Origin: Promicromonospora umidemergens
GTDB lineage: Bacteria; Actinomycetota; Actinomycetes; Actinomycetales; Cellulomonadaceae
Length of the DNA: 64,000 nt
Assembly: GCF_024171995.1 (NCBI RefSeq)
Contig: NZ_JAMTCT010000003.1
Span: 62,001-126,000 of the forward strand
Direction: 5' to 3'
The translations under genes and the position numbers were made by a program. Below, in pieces: positions 1 to 8,272 of the stretch. The notes under the pieces are model-generated. The model was not told the DNA's origin. It saw only the letters and a list, made by a program, of their open reading frames with translations, and did no database searches. Each line of letters begins with the position of its first letter. Position 1 is the stretch's first letter.

Positions 1-28
1 GTCGCCATGACCGGGCGCGGCTGAGACG

Positions 29-631
29 ATGGGTGCCATGACGACCGACGAGCCCGACGGCGGCACGCAGGAAGCAGCCCCGCTCAGCCTGCAGAGCGGC
101 CCGCACGAGGGCGACTTCGCGTTTCGCTGGGCCTACGGCAACCCCGAGGCGCCATTCACGATCGTGGAGTTCGGCGACTTCGAGTGCCCGTACTGCGGCG
201 CCGCCAAGCCCGTGCTGGCAGAGCTCGTCAACAGGTCGGAAGGCCAGGTGCGCCTGGTGTGGCGTCACTTCCCCCTGTTCGAGCCGCACCCGTACGCCCT
301 GACCGCGGCCCTCGCGGCCGAGGCGGCGGGACACCAGGGAGCGTTCTGGCCGATGGCCGGTCTGCTCTTCAAGAACCAGGACAGCCTCGACGACGCGGCG
401 ATAGTCCGCTACGGGGAGCAGCTCGGCCTCGACACCACCGCACTGGTCGGCGACCCGGCCCAGCGGTTCGCCGACGCCGTCCGCACGGACTACCAGGACG
501 GCATCGACGCCGGCGTGCACGGTACGCCCACGCTGTTCATCAACGGCCGGCCGTACACCGACGGCGTCACGCTCACCGACCTGCGGGACACGATCGGGCT
601 GTCACGCAAGCGCGCCCGCTTCGGCCGGTAG
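29..631 (+). CDS. DsbA-family thioredoxin-fold protein (NhaA-associated type)
   Basis: A 200-residue protein with a complete thioredoxin/DsbA-like domain. The active site CPYC lies at residues 53-56 inside FGDFECPYCG, and the cis-proline loop GTPTLF is at 165-170. The insertion between them is helical, as in DsbA. No signal peptide or membrane segment is seen, so a cytoplasmic redox role is likely. The pattern (VEFGDFECPYCG, VWRHFPL, GTPTLFINGR) resembles the thioredoxin domain that some actinobacterial NhaA antiporters carry at their C-terminus, and a domain-free nhaA lies 3 kb away. Two ATG codons (29 and 38) could start it; neither has a strong ribosome site. It converges with the next gene, with 7 bp between stops. 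Substrate unknown. Confidence 0.85.
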   Translation: MGAMTTDEPDGGTQEAAPLSLQSGPHEGDFAFRWAYGNPEAPFTIVEFGDFECPYCGAAKPVLAELVNRSEGQVRLVWRHFPLFEPHPYALTAALAAEAAGHQGAFWPMAGLLFKNQDSLDDAAIVRYGEQLGLDTTALVGDPAQRFADAVRTDYQDGIDAGVHGTPTLFINGRPYTDGVTLTDLRDTIGLSRKRARFGR

Positions 632-638
632 CCGCTGC

Positions 639-1514
639 CTACCGCGCCAGCAGCGCGCGCAGGTGGGCCACCACCTCGTGCGGTGACTGCTCGGCCATGA
701 AGTGTCCCGCGTCCAGGGTGCGGTGCTCGAGGTCTGCGGCCCACGCCGACCACAGTCCCGCCGCGTCGTAGCCGAGGGCCGTGCCCCAGTCCTGCTGGAG
801 CACGGTGACCGGCATGGCCAGCCGCCGCCCGGCCGCCCGGTCCACCCGGTCGTGCTCGACGTCGATCCCCGCCGACGCGCGGTAGTCCGCCACGATCGAG
901 GGCACCGCCTCCCGCGAGGCGCGCAGGTACTCCGCCCGGACCTCGGCCGGGATCGCGTCCTGGCCGGCGCCCCAGGCGTCGAGGAAGAACCCGAAGAACT
1001 CGTCGGCGGAGGCCTCGATCATCCGCTCGGGCAGGCCGGGCGGCTGCGCCATCAGGTACAGGTGGAACGCGACGGCGGCGTCGGCACCGTGCAGCACGTC
1101 CCACATGTCGAGGGTGGGCAGCACGTCGAGCACGGCCAGGTGGGTGACACGGTCCGGGTGGTCCAGGCCCGCACGGATCGCGACGAGCGCGCCGCGGTCG
1201 TGCCCGGCGAGCGCGAACGTCTCGTGGCCCAGCGCGCGCGCCAGCTCCACCACGTCCTCGGCCATGGTCCGCTTGGCGTAGGTGGTCCGGTCCTGCTCGG
1301 CGGGCTTGCCGCTCGCGCCGTAGCCGCGCAGGTCGGGAACGATCACGGTGTGGTCGTCGGCGAGGTCCGCCGCGACGTGCCGCCACATCAGGTGCGTCTG
1401 CGGAAACCCGTGCAGCAGCACGACCGGGCTGCCGGCGCCGCCGACGGCTACGTTGAGGACGACGTCGCCCACGGCGACGCGCTGATAGTCGAACTGAGGA
1501 ATTGTCGGTGTCAT
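639..1514 (-). CDS. Alpha/beta-fold hydrolase (epoxide hydrolase/haloalkane dehalogenase branch)
   Basis: A 291-residue alpha/beta hydrolase. HGFPQT (35-40) forms the oxyanion region, GHDRGA (104-109) is the nucleophile elbow with Asp106 as nucleophile, and His271 in DAGHFMAEQ is the catalytic His. An Asp nucleophile places it in the epoxide hydrolase/dehalogenase branch. Database names for such proteins often include haloacetate dehalogenase, but the second carboxylate-binding Arg of true fluoroacetate dehalogenases (HDRGGR) is Leu here, which argues against that substrate. The ATG at 1514 was chosen because the reading frame further upstream only mirrors the divergent regulator. The gap to that SARP start is 33 bp, so the two share a promoter region. 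Confidence 0.85.
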   Translation of the reverse strand: MTPTIPQFDYQRVAVGDVVLNVAVGGAGSPVVLLHGFPQTHLMWRHVAADLADDHTVIVPDLRGYGASGKPAEQDRTTYAKRTMAEDVVELARALGHETFALAGHDRGALVAIRAGLDHPDRVTHLAVLDVLPTLDMWDVLHGADAAVAFHLYLMAQPPGLPERMIEASADEFFGFFLDAWGAGQDAIPAEVRAEYLRASREAVPSIVADYRASAGIDVEHDRVDRAAGRRLAMPVTVLQQDWGTALGYDAAGLWSAWAADLEHRTLDAGHFMAEQSPHEVVAHLRALLAR

Positions 1515-1547
1515 GCCCCGAATCTCCAGCACGTCAATGAGCAAGTG

Positions 1548-3524
1548 ATGAGTGCGGACGTGCGCGTCGGGGTGCTCGGCCCCGTCACCGCGTGGGTCGA
1601 CGGCGCCGAGGCGACCCTTGGCGGCCCGCGCCAGCGGGCGGTGCTCGCGCGGCTGGTCGCCGCCCGCGGACGGGTCGTGACCGCCGGCCGCCTGGTCGAG
1701 GACCTGTGGGAGGACCCGCCGCAGGGTGCGCTGGTCACGCTGCGCACGTTCGTCGCGGCGCTGCGTCGCGGCATCGAGCCCGGGCGGACGGCGCGCACTC
1801 CGGCCCGGCTGCTCGTGACCGACGGCCCCGGATACGCGCTGCGCGGCGTCGAGGTGGACGCCTGGTCGTTCGAGGCCACGGTGTCCGGTGCCCGGGATCT
1901 GGCCCCCGGTGCGGCGCACGCCGCCCTCGACCGGGCGCTCGACGCCTGGCGCGGGACTCCTTACGCCGCGCTGGACCAGCCGTGGGCGGTCGCCGAGCGG
2001 GCCCGGCTCGCCGAGCTGCGACTGGTAGCGACGGAACGCCGCGCCGAGATGCGGATCTCGCTCGGTGCCGCGGCCGACGTCGTGCCGGGCCTGGACGCGC
2101 ACGTGGCCGAGCACCCGTGGCGGGAGGAGTCGTGGCGCCTGCTCGCGCTCGCGCTGTACCGGTCGGGCCGGCAGGCGGAGGCGCTCGCCGTGCTCCGGCG
2201 GGCACGCACGATGCTCGGCGGCGAGCTCGGCGTCGATCCGGGACCGCGACTCGTGGAGCTGGAGGCCCAGGTGCTGCGGCACGAGGTGGGCTCGGCGCCA
2301 GCGCCCGACGACGTGTGGCGCGACACCACCACCGCGTACGAACGCGTCGTCGCGGCCGGTGCCCGCTCCCGGCTGGAGTCCACCGCGACCCTCCTGCGCG
2401 CCCTGGCGCTGACCGGTGGTGCCGGGCTGGCCGCTGCCCGCTCCCAGCGGATGGGGGCAGTACGCGCCGCGGAGCAGCTCGGCGACCCGGAGCTCACCGC
2501 CCGGGTGATCGGCGCGTTCGACGTCCCGGGGGCCTGGACCCGGTCCGACGACGCTGAGCTGGCCGCCGAGGCGGTCGCCGCAGCGGAGCGCACGCTGGAC
2601 GCTCTTCCCGCCGACGCACCCGACGCCGTCCGTTCCAGGCTGCTCGCGACGGTCGGCGGCGAGTCACGCGGCCTTCCCGGCCCGCGCGGTCCGGAGGCCG
2701 CGCGCCGGGCCGAGGCGCTCGCGCGGCGGTCCGGCGACCCGGCGGTCCTGGCGTTCGCCCTGGCCGGCCGGTACCTGACGGCCTTCGACCGGACGGGACT
2801 GGCCCGGGAACGGGACGCGATCGGTACGGAGCTGGGGGACCTGGCCGCCCGGCACGGGCTGTCCACCTTCGAGGTCCTGGGGCACCTGGTGCGGATGCAG
2901 GCGCTGTCGGCCCTCGGCCGGTGGGACGCTGCGCAACAGCACGCGGACGCCGCCGCCGCGCTCGGGCTGCGGCACGAGCGGCCGCTCGTGGAGGTGTTCA
3001 CCCGGTGGTTCGCCGCGCTGCGGACGGCGGCGTCCGGCGCCCCGGTGGACGACGCCGAACGCGCCTACCGCCGGGCCGCTGCCCTGCTCGACGGATCCGG
3101 CATGCCGGGGCTCGCCGACGGCCTGCTCCCGCTGGCGGTGCTCGCTCTGCGCGTCTGGCACGGGCTGCCGGCCGAACCGGCTCCGCGGGCCGACGGAGGT
3201 GCGGCCGACGGCGGTGCGGCCGGCGGCGGCTGGGGCCCCTACGAGCCGTGGGCCCGCCCGCACCTGCTCCTGTCCCACGGGGCGGACGCCGACGCCGCGG
3301 CCGCCGTCCGCCGCATCCCCGACCCGCCGCCCGGCCTGCTCGCCGAGGTGCTGTGGGTCCTGGCGGGGCGGGCGGCGATCGCCGTCGGCGACCGCCGGGT
3401 CGCCGAGCGCGCCCGCGCGGCGCTCGTCCCGGCAGCGGACGAGGTGGCAGCGGGCAGCGGCGTCCTGACCGCCGGGCCGGTCGGAGATCACCTGCGTGCC
3501 CTGACGGAGTTCCTCACGAGCTGA
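1548..3524 (+). CDS. SARP/AfsR-type BTAD transcriptional regulator
   Basis: A 658-residue regulator. Residues about 5-95 form an OmpR-like winged helix (VRVGVLGPVTAWVDG, GGPRQRAVLARLVA, LVEDLWEDPP), and about 100-245 the bacterial transcriptional activation domain, ending in YRSGRQAEALAVLRRAR and LGVDPGPRLVELEAQVL. The remaining ~400 residues are Ala/Arg-rich helical repeats of TPR type. No Walker A motif or NB-ARC domain is visible, unlike full-length AfsR. Such proteins usually activate a nearby pathway. It is divergent from the alpha/beta hydrolase with only 33 bp between starts, so that gene is the simplest target. The first codon is the ATG at 1548; a GTG lies just before it. A bidirectional terminator follows the stop. 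Confidence 0.88.
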   Translation: MSADVRVGVLGPVTAWVDGAEATLGGPRQRAVLARLVAARGRVVTAGRLVEDLWEDPPQGALVTLRTFVAALRRGIEPGRTARTPARLLVTDGPGYALRGVEVDAWSFEATVSGARDLAPGAAHAALDRALDAWRGTPYAALDQPWAVAERARLAELRLVATERRAEMRISLGAAADVVPGLDAHVAEHPWREESWRLLALALYRSGRQAEALAVLRRARTMLGGELGVDPGPRLVELEAQVLRHEVGSAPAPDDVWRDTTTAYERVVAAGARSRLESTATLLRALALTGGAGLAAARSQRMGAVRAAEQLGDPELTARVIGAFDVPGAWTRSDDAELAAEAVAAAERTLDALPADAPDAVRSRLLATVGGESRGLPGPRGPEAARRAEALARRSGDPAVLAFALAGRYLTAFDRTGLARERDAIGTELGDLAARHGLSTFEVLGHLVRMQALSALGRWDAAQQHADAAAALGLRHERPLVEVFTRWFAALRTAASGAPVDDAERAYRRAAALLDGSGMPGLADGLLPLAVLALRVWHGLPAEPAPRADGGAADGGAAGGGWGPYEPWARPHLLLSHGADADAAAAVRRIPDPPPGLLAEVLWVLAGRAAIAVGDRRVAERARAALVPAADEVAAGSGVLTAGPVGDHLRALTEFLTS

Positions 3525-3542
3525 CGGCGGCCCTGAGTGACT

Positions 3543-3600
3543 TCGGTCGGTTGGGATGAGATCGGTCGGTTGATTGACCGATCTCATCCCAACCGACCGA
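3543..3600. terminator. Bidirectional terminator: perfect 25-bp inverted repeat
   Basis: Arms 3543-3567 and 3576-3600 are perfect reverse complements, separated by an 8-bp loop. It sits between the SARP stop (3524) and the nhaA stop (3630), which converge, so it can terminate both. The arm contains the repeated word CGGTCGGTTG twice. It is longer and more AT-mixed than a usual GC-rich actinobacterial hairpin. Confidence 0.75.
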
Positions 3601-3629
3601 TCTCATACAGCCGGCGGGGCGCGCGACCG

Positions 3630-5030
3630 TCACACCGGCTGGCGCCAGGCTCCGTCCGGGAGCGGGGGCGGACCGCTGGCCTCGGTGGGCGAGCACAGCG
3701 GAAGGCGGTCACCGAAGTACCGGAGGATCACTATGCCGATGACGCCGGACAGGACCGATCCCACGATGATGCCCACCTTGGCCTCGTTGATCAGGGCGTC
3801 GTCGTCGAAGGCGAGCTCGCTGACGAACAGCGCGATGGTGAAGCCGATGCCGCACAGGAACGCGCCGCCGGCGAGATGCCCGTAGCGCACCTGGCCCGGC
3901 AGGGTGCCCAGACCGGTCACGAGCGCGATCATCGCCCCGGCGAAGACGCCGATCCCCTTGCCGAGCACGAGACCGACCAGGACGCCGAGCGTGACCGGGC
4001 TGGTCATGGCGGCACTGATCGACTCACCGGACAGCGCCACGCCGGCGTTGGCCAGCCCGAACACCGGCACGACGAAGTACGAGCTCACCGGGTGCAGCGC
4101 GTCGAGGATGCGGTCGCTCGTCGGGACCGCCGACCGCGCGGCGCTGACGGCGAGGCGCGAGCGGGCGGGGCCGAGCTCTTCCATGAGCGCTCGCCCGTAG
4201 AACCCGAGGTGCCGCCGCGCCTCGTCGTCGCGCCCACGACGGACGGTAGGGACAGCGAGGCCCACGACGACGCCCGCGAGGGTCGGGTGCAACCCGGACT
4301 CGAGGACCGTCACCCACAGGATCAGGCCCACCAGCAGGTACGGGGGAATCTGCCAGACGCCGATCCAGCGCATCGCGAACAGCACGACCGCGAGCAGGGC
4401 CGCGAGCGCCAGCGCGCCAAGGGAGATCGCGTCGGAGTAGAAGATGCCGAGCAGGGCGATGGCCCCGATGTCGTCGAAGATCGCCAGCGTCAGCAGGAAG
4501 ACCCGGAGCTGGTCGGGGCAGCGCGGCCCGGCCAGCGCGAGCACGCCGATGACGAACGCCGTGTCCGTGGACATCGGCAGACCCCAGCCGGACATGTCGG
4601 GACCGGACGGGTTGATCAGCAGGTACAGCCCGATCGGGACGGCCAGCCCGCCGATCGCCCCGAAGAGCGGCACGGACGCGGCACGGAAGGTGCGCAGCTC
4701 GCCGACGGTGAGCTCGCGGTTGACCTCGACCCCGACCACGAAGAAGAACACCGCCATGAGGAAGTCGTTCACCCAGTGGTGCAGCGACAGGTGCAGCTCC
4801 CAGGTGCCGACCGTGAGGTTGACCGGCGTCTCCCACACGGCGTCGTAGGAACCGCTCGCCACGTTCGCCCAGACCAGGGCGATGGCGGACGCCGCGAGCA
4901 GGAGAGTCGCTCCCCCGCCCTCGGTCGCGAAGTAGGTGCGCAGTCCGGGCGACAGGCGCGGGTAGGGGATGGCAACCCGAGGCCTGGGCCCCGGCCGGGT
5001 CGGTACTCCGGTGGGGATCCGATCTGTCAC
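3630..5030 (-). CDS. nhaA: Na+/H+ antiporter NhaA
   Basis: A 466-residue polytopic membrane protein of the NhaA family, exchanging H+ for Na+/Li+ across the cytoplasmic membrane. The ion-binding Asp pair is present in TLAIFDDIGAI (Asp186-Asp187, equivalent to D163/D164 of E. coli NhaA). The Asp of the unwound helix is at 156 in MSTDTAFVIG. VGVEVNRELTVGELR (about 100-114) is the conserved TM2-TM3 loop. The N-terminal ~30 residues are a Pro/Arg-rich cytoplasmic tail, and the protein ends shortly after the last helix without the thioredoxin domain found on some actinobacterial homologues. It is divergent from the SDR gene at 5166. Confidence 0.95.
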   Translation of the reverse strand: MTDRIPTGVPTRPGPRPRVAIPYPRLSPGLRTYFATEGGGATLLLAASAIALVWANVASGSYDAVWETPVNLTVGTWELHLSLHHWVNDFLMAVFFFVVGVEVNRELTVGELRTFRAASVPLFGAIGGLAVPIGLYLLINPSGPDMSGWGLPMSTDTAFVIGVLALAGPRCPDQLRVFLLTLAIFDDIGAIALLGIFYSDAISLGALALAALLAVVLFAMRWIGVWQIPPYLLVGLILWVTVLESGLHPTLAGVVVGLAVPTVRRGRDDEARRHLGFYGRALMEELGPARSRLAVSAARSAVPTSDRILDALHPVSSYFVVPVFGLANAGVALSGESISAAMTSPVTLGVLVGLVLGKGIGVFAGAMIALVTGLGTLPGQVRYGHLAGGAFLCGIGFTIALFVSELAFDDDALINEAKVGIIVGSVLSGVIGIVILRYFGDRLPLCSPTEASGPPPLPDGAWRQPV

Positions 5031-5165
5031 GGGTCAAGTTTGACAGACACCGGCCCGAGCGCCTCCGGCGTGAGCCGGGGGCGCCTGCCGCGCGCATCCA
5101 GGGTGTGCCGCACCCAGGAAGAGGGCGCCCTTCCTGCCTGGCGCACGGCGTCGCAGTCTGGAGCC

Positions 5166-5918
5166 ATGACCACGGAAACGACAGCACAGACCAGAACCTC
5201 CCGCGTCGTCCTCGTCACCGGCGCCAGCAGCGGCATCGGTGAGGCCACCGCCCTCCGGCTCGCGTCGGAGGGCCACCGGGTGGCGCTCGGCGCCCGCCGG
5301 ACGGACCGTCTCGAGGCGGTGGCCGCCCGCATCGTGGCCGACGGCGGGCGGGCGAGCGTCCACCGGCTCGACGTGACCGACCGCGACGACGTGCGCGCCG
5401 TCGTGGACCGCGTCGTCGATGAGCACGGCCGGATCGACGTCATCGTGAACAACGCCGGCGTCATGCCGCTGTCCCGGCTCGACGCGCTGCTCGTCGACGA
5501 GTGGGACCGCATGATCGAGGTCAACGTCAAGGGGCTGCTCCACGGCGTCGCCGCGGTGCTGCCGCACTTCCAGCGGCAGGGCGCCGGGCACGTCGTGACG
5601 GTCGCCTCGGTCGGCGCGCACGAGGTGGTCCCGACGTCGGCCGTCTACTCGGCGACCAAGTTCGCCGCGTGGGCGATCACCGAGGGTCTCCGGCTCGAGT
5701 CGGACCCGAGCATCCGGACCACCACGATCACGCCCGGCGTGGTCGAGAGCGAGCTCGCCCAGCACATCTCGGACCCCTTGGCGCTGGACGCCATGGAGAC
5801 CTATCGGCGCAACGTCATACCGGCGGACGCGATCGCCCGGGCGATCTCGTTCGCGCTCGGCCAGCCCGCCGACGTCGACGTGAACGAGATCATCGTGCGC
5901 CCGACGGCCCAGCGCTGA
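5166..5918 (+). CDS. SDR family NAD(P)-dependent oxidoreductase
   Basis: A 250-residue classical short-chain dehydrogenase/reductase. TGASSGIG (18-25) is the cofactor glycine motif, with ARR shortly after the second strand suggesting NADP(H). NNAGV is at 95-99, and the catalytic Ser148, Tyr161 and Lys165 appear in TVASVG and YSATK. The C-terminal part (TTTITPGVVESELA, ADVDVNEIIVRPTAQR) matches the large group of uncharacterised SDRs around YdfG/clavaldehyde-type reductases. The ATG at 5166 precedes the Rossmann fold by a normal distance. Substrate cannot be told. It converges with the PQQ-type dehydrogenase, with a gap of 10 bp. Confidence 0.9.
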   Translation: MTTETTAQTRTSRVVLVTGASSGIGEATALRLASEGHRVALGARRTDRLEAVAARIVADGGRASVHRLDVTDRDDVRAVVDRVVDEHGRIDVIVNNAGVMPLSRLDALLVDEWDRMIEVNVKGLLHGVAAVLPHFQRQGAGHVVTVASVGAHEVVPTSAVYSATKFAAWAITEGLRLESDPSIRTTTITPGVVESELAQHISDPLALDAMETYRRNVIPADAIARAISFALGQPADVDVNEIIVRPTAQR

Positions 5919-5928
5919 GCGAGGCCGG

Positions 5929-7029
5929 TCATTCGGTGGGGCCGAGCTCGAGCCGGAGGATCCTGTCGTCACCCGGCCTGGCCTCCGTGCCGCCCCACGT
6001 CGCGCCGTCGGTGTTGGACGTGACCAGCCAGAGCGCGCCGTCTGGCGCGACCTCGACGGTGCGGATCCGGCCGTACTCGCCGGTGTAGTGCTCGATCGGG
6101 TCCCCGGTCGCTTCGGGTCCGTCCACGGGCAGCTGCCACAGGCGCTGCCCGCCCAGGGCGCCCATCCAGAGAGATCCGTCGGCGTAGGCGATGCCGGACG
6201 GCGACGCGTCGTCGGGATGGATGGTGAACAGGGGCGGCTCGCCGGTGTCCCCTGCAACGCCCTCCGTCTCCGGCCAGCCGTAGTCCGCGCCGGGACGCAG
6301 CACGTTGACCTCGTCCCAGGTGCGGTGCCCGAGCTCCGAGGCGTACGCCGTCCCGTCCGGACCGAAGGTGATGCCCTGGACGTTGCGGTGGCCCGAGGAG
6401 TAGACGGCGGTCCCGGACGGGTTGTCCTCCGGGATCGAGCCGTCGAGCGCGATCCGCAGGATCTTGCCGTTCAGCGACCTGTCGTCCGCGGCGTTCTCGG
6501 GCAGGAACGCGTCGCCGGTGCCGATCCAGAGGTGGCCGTCCGGGCCTATCCGCAGGCGGCCGCCGTGGTGCCGGTCGGCGGTCTCGATGCCATCGAGCAG
6601 CACCCGCGAGACGTCCAGCGAGTCGAAGTCAGGCCCGATCTCCAGGGCGACCACCCTGTTGGTCGGCGAGCCGGAGGCGTAGGCGAACACCGTGCGGTCT
6701 GTCGCGAAGTCGGGCGACGCGACCAGGCCGAGCAGGCCGCCCTCCGAGCTGGTCTCCACGTCGGGGACCACGCCGACCTCCTGCGGAGGTCCGCCGTCGG
6801 CAGGCACCCGCAGCACCCTGGCCGTCAGCCGCTCGGTGAGCAGGGCCGACCCGTCCGGGAGGAAGGCCAGCCCCCATGGTGCCTCCAGCCCTGTCGTGAG
6901 CTCGGTCAGCTCGCCACCGGCCTCGCCCCCCGGGGCGGACGTCGGTCCACCGCACCCAGCGGTCACCAGAACTGCCAAGGACGCCGTGGCGGCCGCTGCC
7001 ACCAGGGCGCTACGCGTTGCGTTGAACAC
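5929..7029 (-). CDS. PQQ-dependent sugar dehydrogenase family lipoprotein (Gdh-B/YliI-type)
   Basis: A 366-residue exported beta-propeller. The start is the GTG at 7029, preceded by GGAAGGA at normal spacing; a longer frame to 7092 would run through the operator region. The signal sequence ends in a lipobox with Cys26 (VTAGC), so the mature protein is a membrane-anchored lipoprotein outside the cell. The family signature includes [40 protein letters not shown] and [16 protein letters not shown], typical of the glucose/sorbosone dehydrogenase fold. Many actinobacterial members are described as sugar dehydrogenases without proof of PQQ use. It is divergent from a TetR gene, which is its probable repressor. 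Confidence 0.85.
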   Translation of the reverse strand: MFNATRSALVAAAATASLAVLVTAGCGGPTSAPGGEAGGELTELTTGLEAPWGLAFLPDGSALLTERLTARVLRVPADGGPPQEVGVVPDVETSSEGGLLGLVASPDFATDRTVFAYASGSPTNRVVALEIGPDFDSLDVSRVLLDGIETADRHHGGRLRIGPDGHLWIGTGDAFLPENAADDRSLNGKILRIALDGSIPEDNPSGTAVYSSGHRNVQGITFGPDGTAYASELGHRTWDEVNVLRPGADYGWPETEGVAGDTGEPPLFTIHPDDASPSGIAYADGSLWMGALGGQRLWQLPVDGPEATGDPIEHYTGEYGRIRTVEVAPDGALWLVTSNTDGATWGGTEARPGDDRILRLELGPTE

Positions 7030-7050
7030 AGGCGTTCCTTCCGTCCAAGT

Positions 7051-7125
7051 GTTATCGACGGTAACGCTAGTCTCGTTATCGAGTGTACGCAACTATCGAT
7101 ATCAGATTTGCGTTATCGTCGATAC
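7051..7125. promoter_or_regulatory. Probable TetR operator array
   Basis: Three copies of GTTATCG lie in the 96-bp gap between the divergent dehydrogenase and TetR starts: GTTATCGACGGTAAC (7051-7065), GTTATCGAG (7075-7083) and GTTATCGTCGATAC (7112-7125). The first and third are near palindromes, and the third touches the TetR start codon. This arrangement fits autoregulation and control of the dehydrogenase. Confidence 0.6.
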
Positions 7126-7836
7126 ATGAGCGAGCCCACCAGCACCCGGCAACGGATCCTCGACGCGGCGGCAGGCCTGCTGGAGGAGCACGGGCGAGAC
7201 GGCGTCACCACGCGCGCGGTGAGCCACGCGGCCGGGGTCCAGCCGCCGACCATCTACCGGCAGTTCACCGACATGAACGGCCTCCTGGATGCGGTGGCTG
7301 CGCACGGCTTCGACAGCCACCTCGCCCAGAAGCACGCCGTCGGCCTCACGGACGACCCCGTGCAGGACCTGCGCAACGGCTGGGACCTCCATGTCGAGTT
7401 CGGCCTCACCCACCCGGCCCACTACCTGCTCATGTACGGCAGGCGCACTCCGGGCGAGACGTCGGCAGCCGCCCAGCGCTCGGCCGACCGGCTGCACCTG
7501 CTCGTCGAGCGCGTCGCCGCGGCGGGCCGCCTGGCGGTCACCGTCGAGACCGCCGCCGCGATGATCCACTCCGCGGGCAGCGGTCTCACGTTCCACCTCA
7601 TCGGGACGCCGCCCGGTGAACGCGACCCGGAGCTGCCCGGCCGGCTGCGGGAGGCCGTCCTCGGCGTGGTCACGGGTGACGCACCGCCCAGCGCTCCCAG
7701 GTACCCGCAGCACGCCACGGCGCTCAAGGCCGCCCTCGGGCAGACCGGCGGACTCCTGACCGCGGGGGAGCAGGCGCTGCTCGGCGAGCTGCTCGACCGG
7801 CTCGGGAACTCACGGGGCGACCGCCGGCCGTCCTGA
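7126..7836 (+). CDS. TetR/AcrR family transcriptional regulator
   Basis: A 236-residue one-component repressor. The N-terminal helix-turn-helix spans about residues 8-55 (RQRILDAAAGLLEEHG, TTRAVSHAAGVQPPTIYRQF). The C-terminal ligand domain follows the pattern of a large actinobacterial group (LLMYGRRTPGE, AAAMIHSAGSGLTFHLIGTP). It is divergent from the PQQ-type dehydrogenase lipoprotein, and repeated GTTATCG sites cover both promoters, so it probably represses that gene and itself. Ligand unknown. The ATG at 7126 overlaps the last base of the third operator copy. Confidence 0.9.
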   Translation: MSEPTSTRQRILDAAAGLLEEHGRDGVTTRAVSHAAGVQPPTIYRQFTDMNGLLDAVAAHGFDSHLAQKHAVGLTDDPVQDLRNGWDLHVEFGLTHPAHYLLMYGRRTPGETSAAAQRSADRLHLLVERVAAAGRLAVTVETAAAMIHSAGSGLTFHLIGTPPGERDPELPGRLREAVLGVVTGDAPPSAPRYPQHATALKAALGQTGGLLTAGEQALLGELLDRLGNSRGDRRPS

Positions 7837-7903
7837 CCCTCGGCCCGGAGCCGCGCTCACCCTCCTGCGTCGGCAGGCGCAGGGGCAGCCACGGGCCAGA
7901 GGC

Positions 7904-8206
7904 CTACGAGACCAACCGCGCACGCGCCTCGCGAGCCGAGCGCGCGGGTTCGGCACCGCCGTCGGGCCGGCTGATCTCGGCCCACACCGCGTCGAGCGAG
8001 AGCCCGAGGACCTCGGCGATCGCCGCGATGGTGGGGAAGGCCGGTGTCGCCACGCGGCCGGACTCGATCTTCCGGAGGGTCTCCGGTGACACGCGCGCGT
8101 CGAGCGCGATCTCGAGCATCGAGCGTTCGCCCCGCGCGCGGCGCAGCAGGGCGCCGAGGCGCTGTCCACGCTCGAGCTCGGCGGGAGTAAGTGGCAACCG
8201 GACCAT
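7904..8206 (-). CDS. XRE-family helix-turn-helix regulator
   Basis: A 100-residue protein made almost entirely of a Cro/C1-type helix-turn-helix domain (about residues 14-75: LGALLRRARGERSMLEIA, ALDARVSPETLRKIESGR, IAAIAEVLGLSLDAVWAEI), with a short charged tail and no effector domain. It is divergent from the methionine aminopeptidase gene. An imperfect 17-bp inverted repeat occupies the 66-bp gap and is its likely operator. Regulators of this size beside a single metabolic gene usually act as local repressors; that role is inferred here. Confidence 0.88.
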   Translation of the reverse strand: MVRLPLTPAELERGQRLGALLRRARGERSMLEIALDARVSPETLRKIESGRVATPAFPTIAAIAEVLGLSLDAVWAEISRPDGGAEPARSAREARARLVS

Positions 8207-8208
8207 GG

Positions 8209-8252
8209 ACCAATACTAATCCCGGGATAATATGGCCGGGATAGTTATTGGT
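8209..8252. promoter_or_regulatory. Imperfect 17-bp inverted repeat, probable XRE operator
   Basis: Arms 8209-8225 (ACCAATACTAATCCCGG) and 8236-8252 (CCGGGATAGTTATTGGT) match except for three central positions, with a 10-bp spacer containing ATAATAT. The element fills nearly the whole gap between the divergent XRE and aminopeptidase starts and is unusually AT-rich for this genome. Confidence 0.6.
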
Positions 8253-8272
8253 CGCATGGGAGAGGCAACCGC

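Noticed and set aside
639-1514. Fluoroacetate/haloacetate dehalogenase
   Set aside because: The second substrate-carboxylate Arg of the HDRGGR motif is Leu; only the general Asp-nucleophile hydrolase class is supported.
702-1547. Long N-terminal extension in the SARP frame
   Set aside because: It is antisense to the alpha/beta hydrolase and shows no domain; the winged helix starts directly after the ATG at 1548.
1515-2282. 256-codon upstream extension in the alpha/beta hydrolase frame
   Set aside because: Low-complexity Arg/Ala/Gly sequence antisense to the SARP gene; the family start matches the ATG at 1514.
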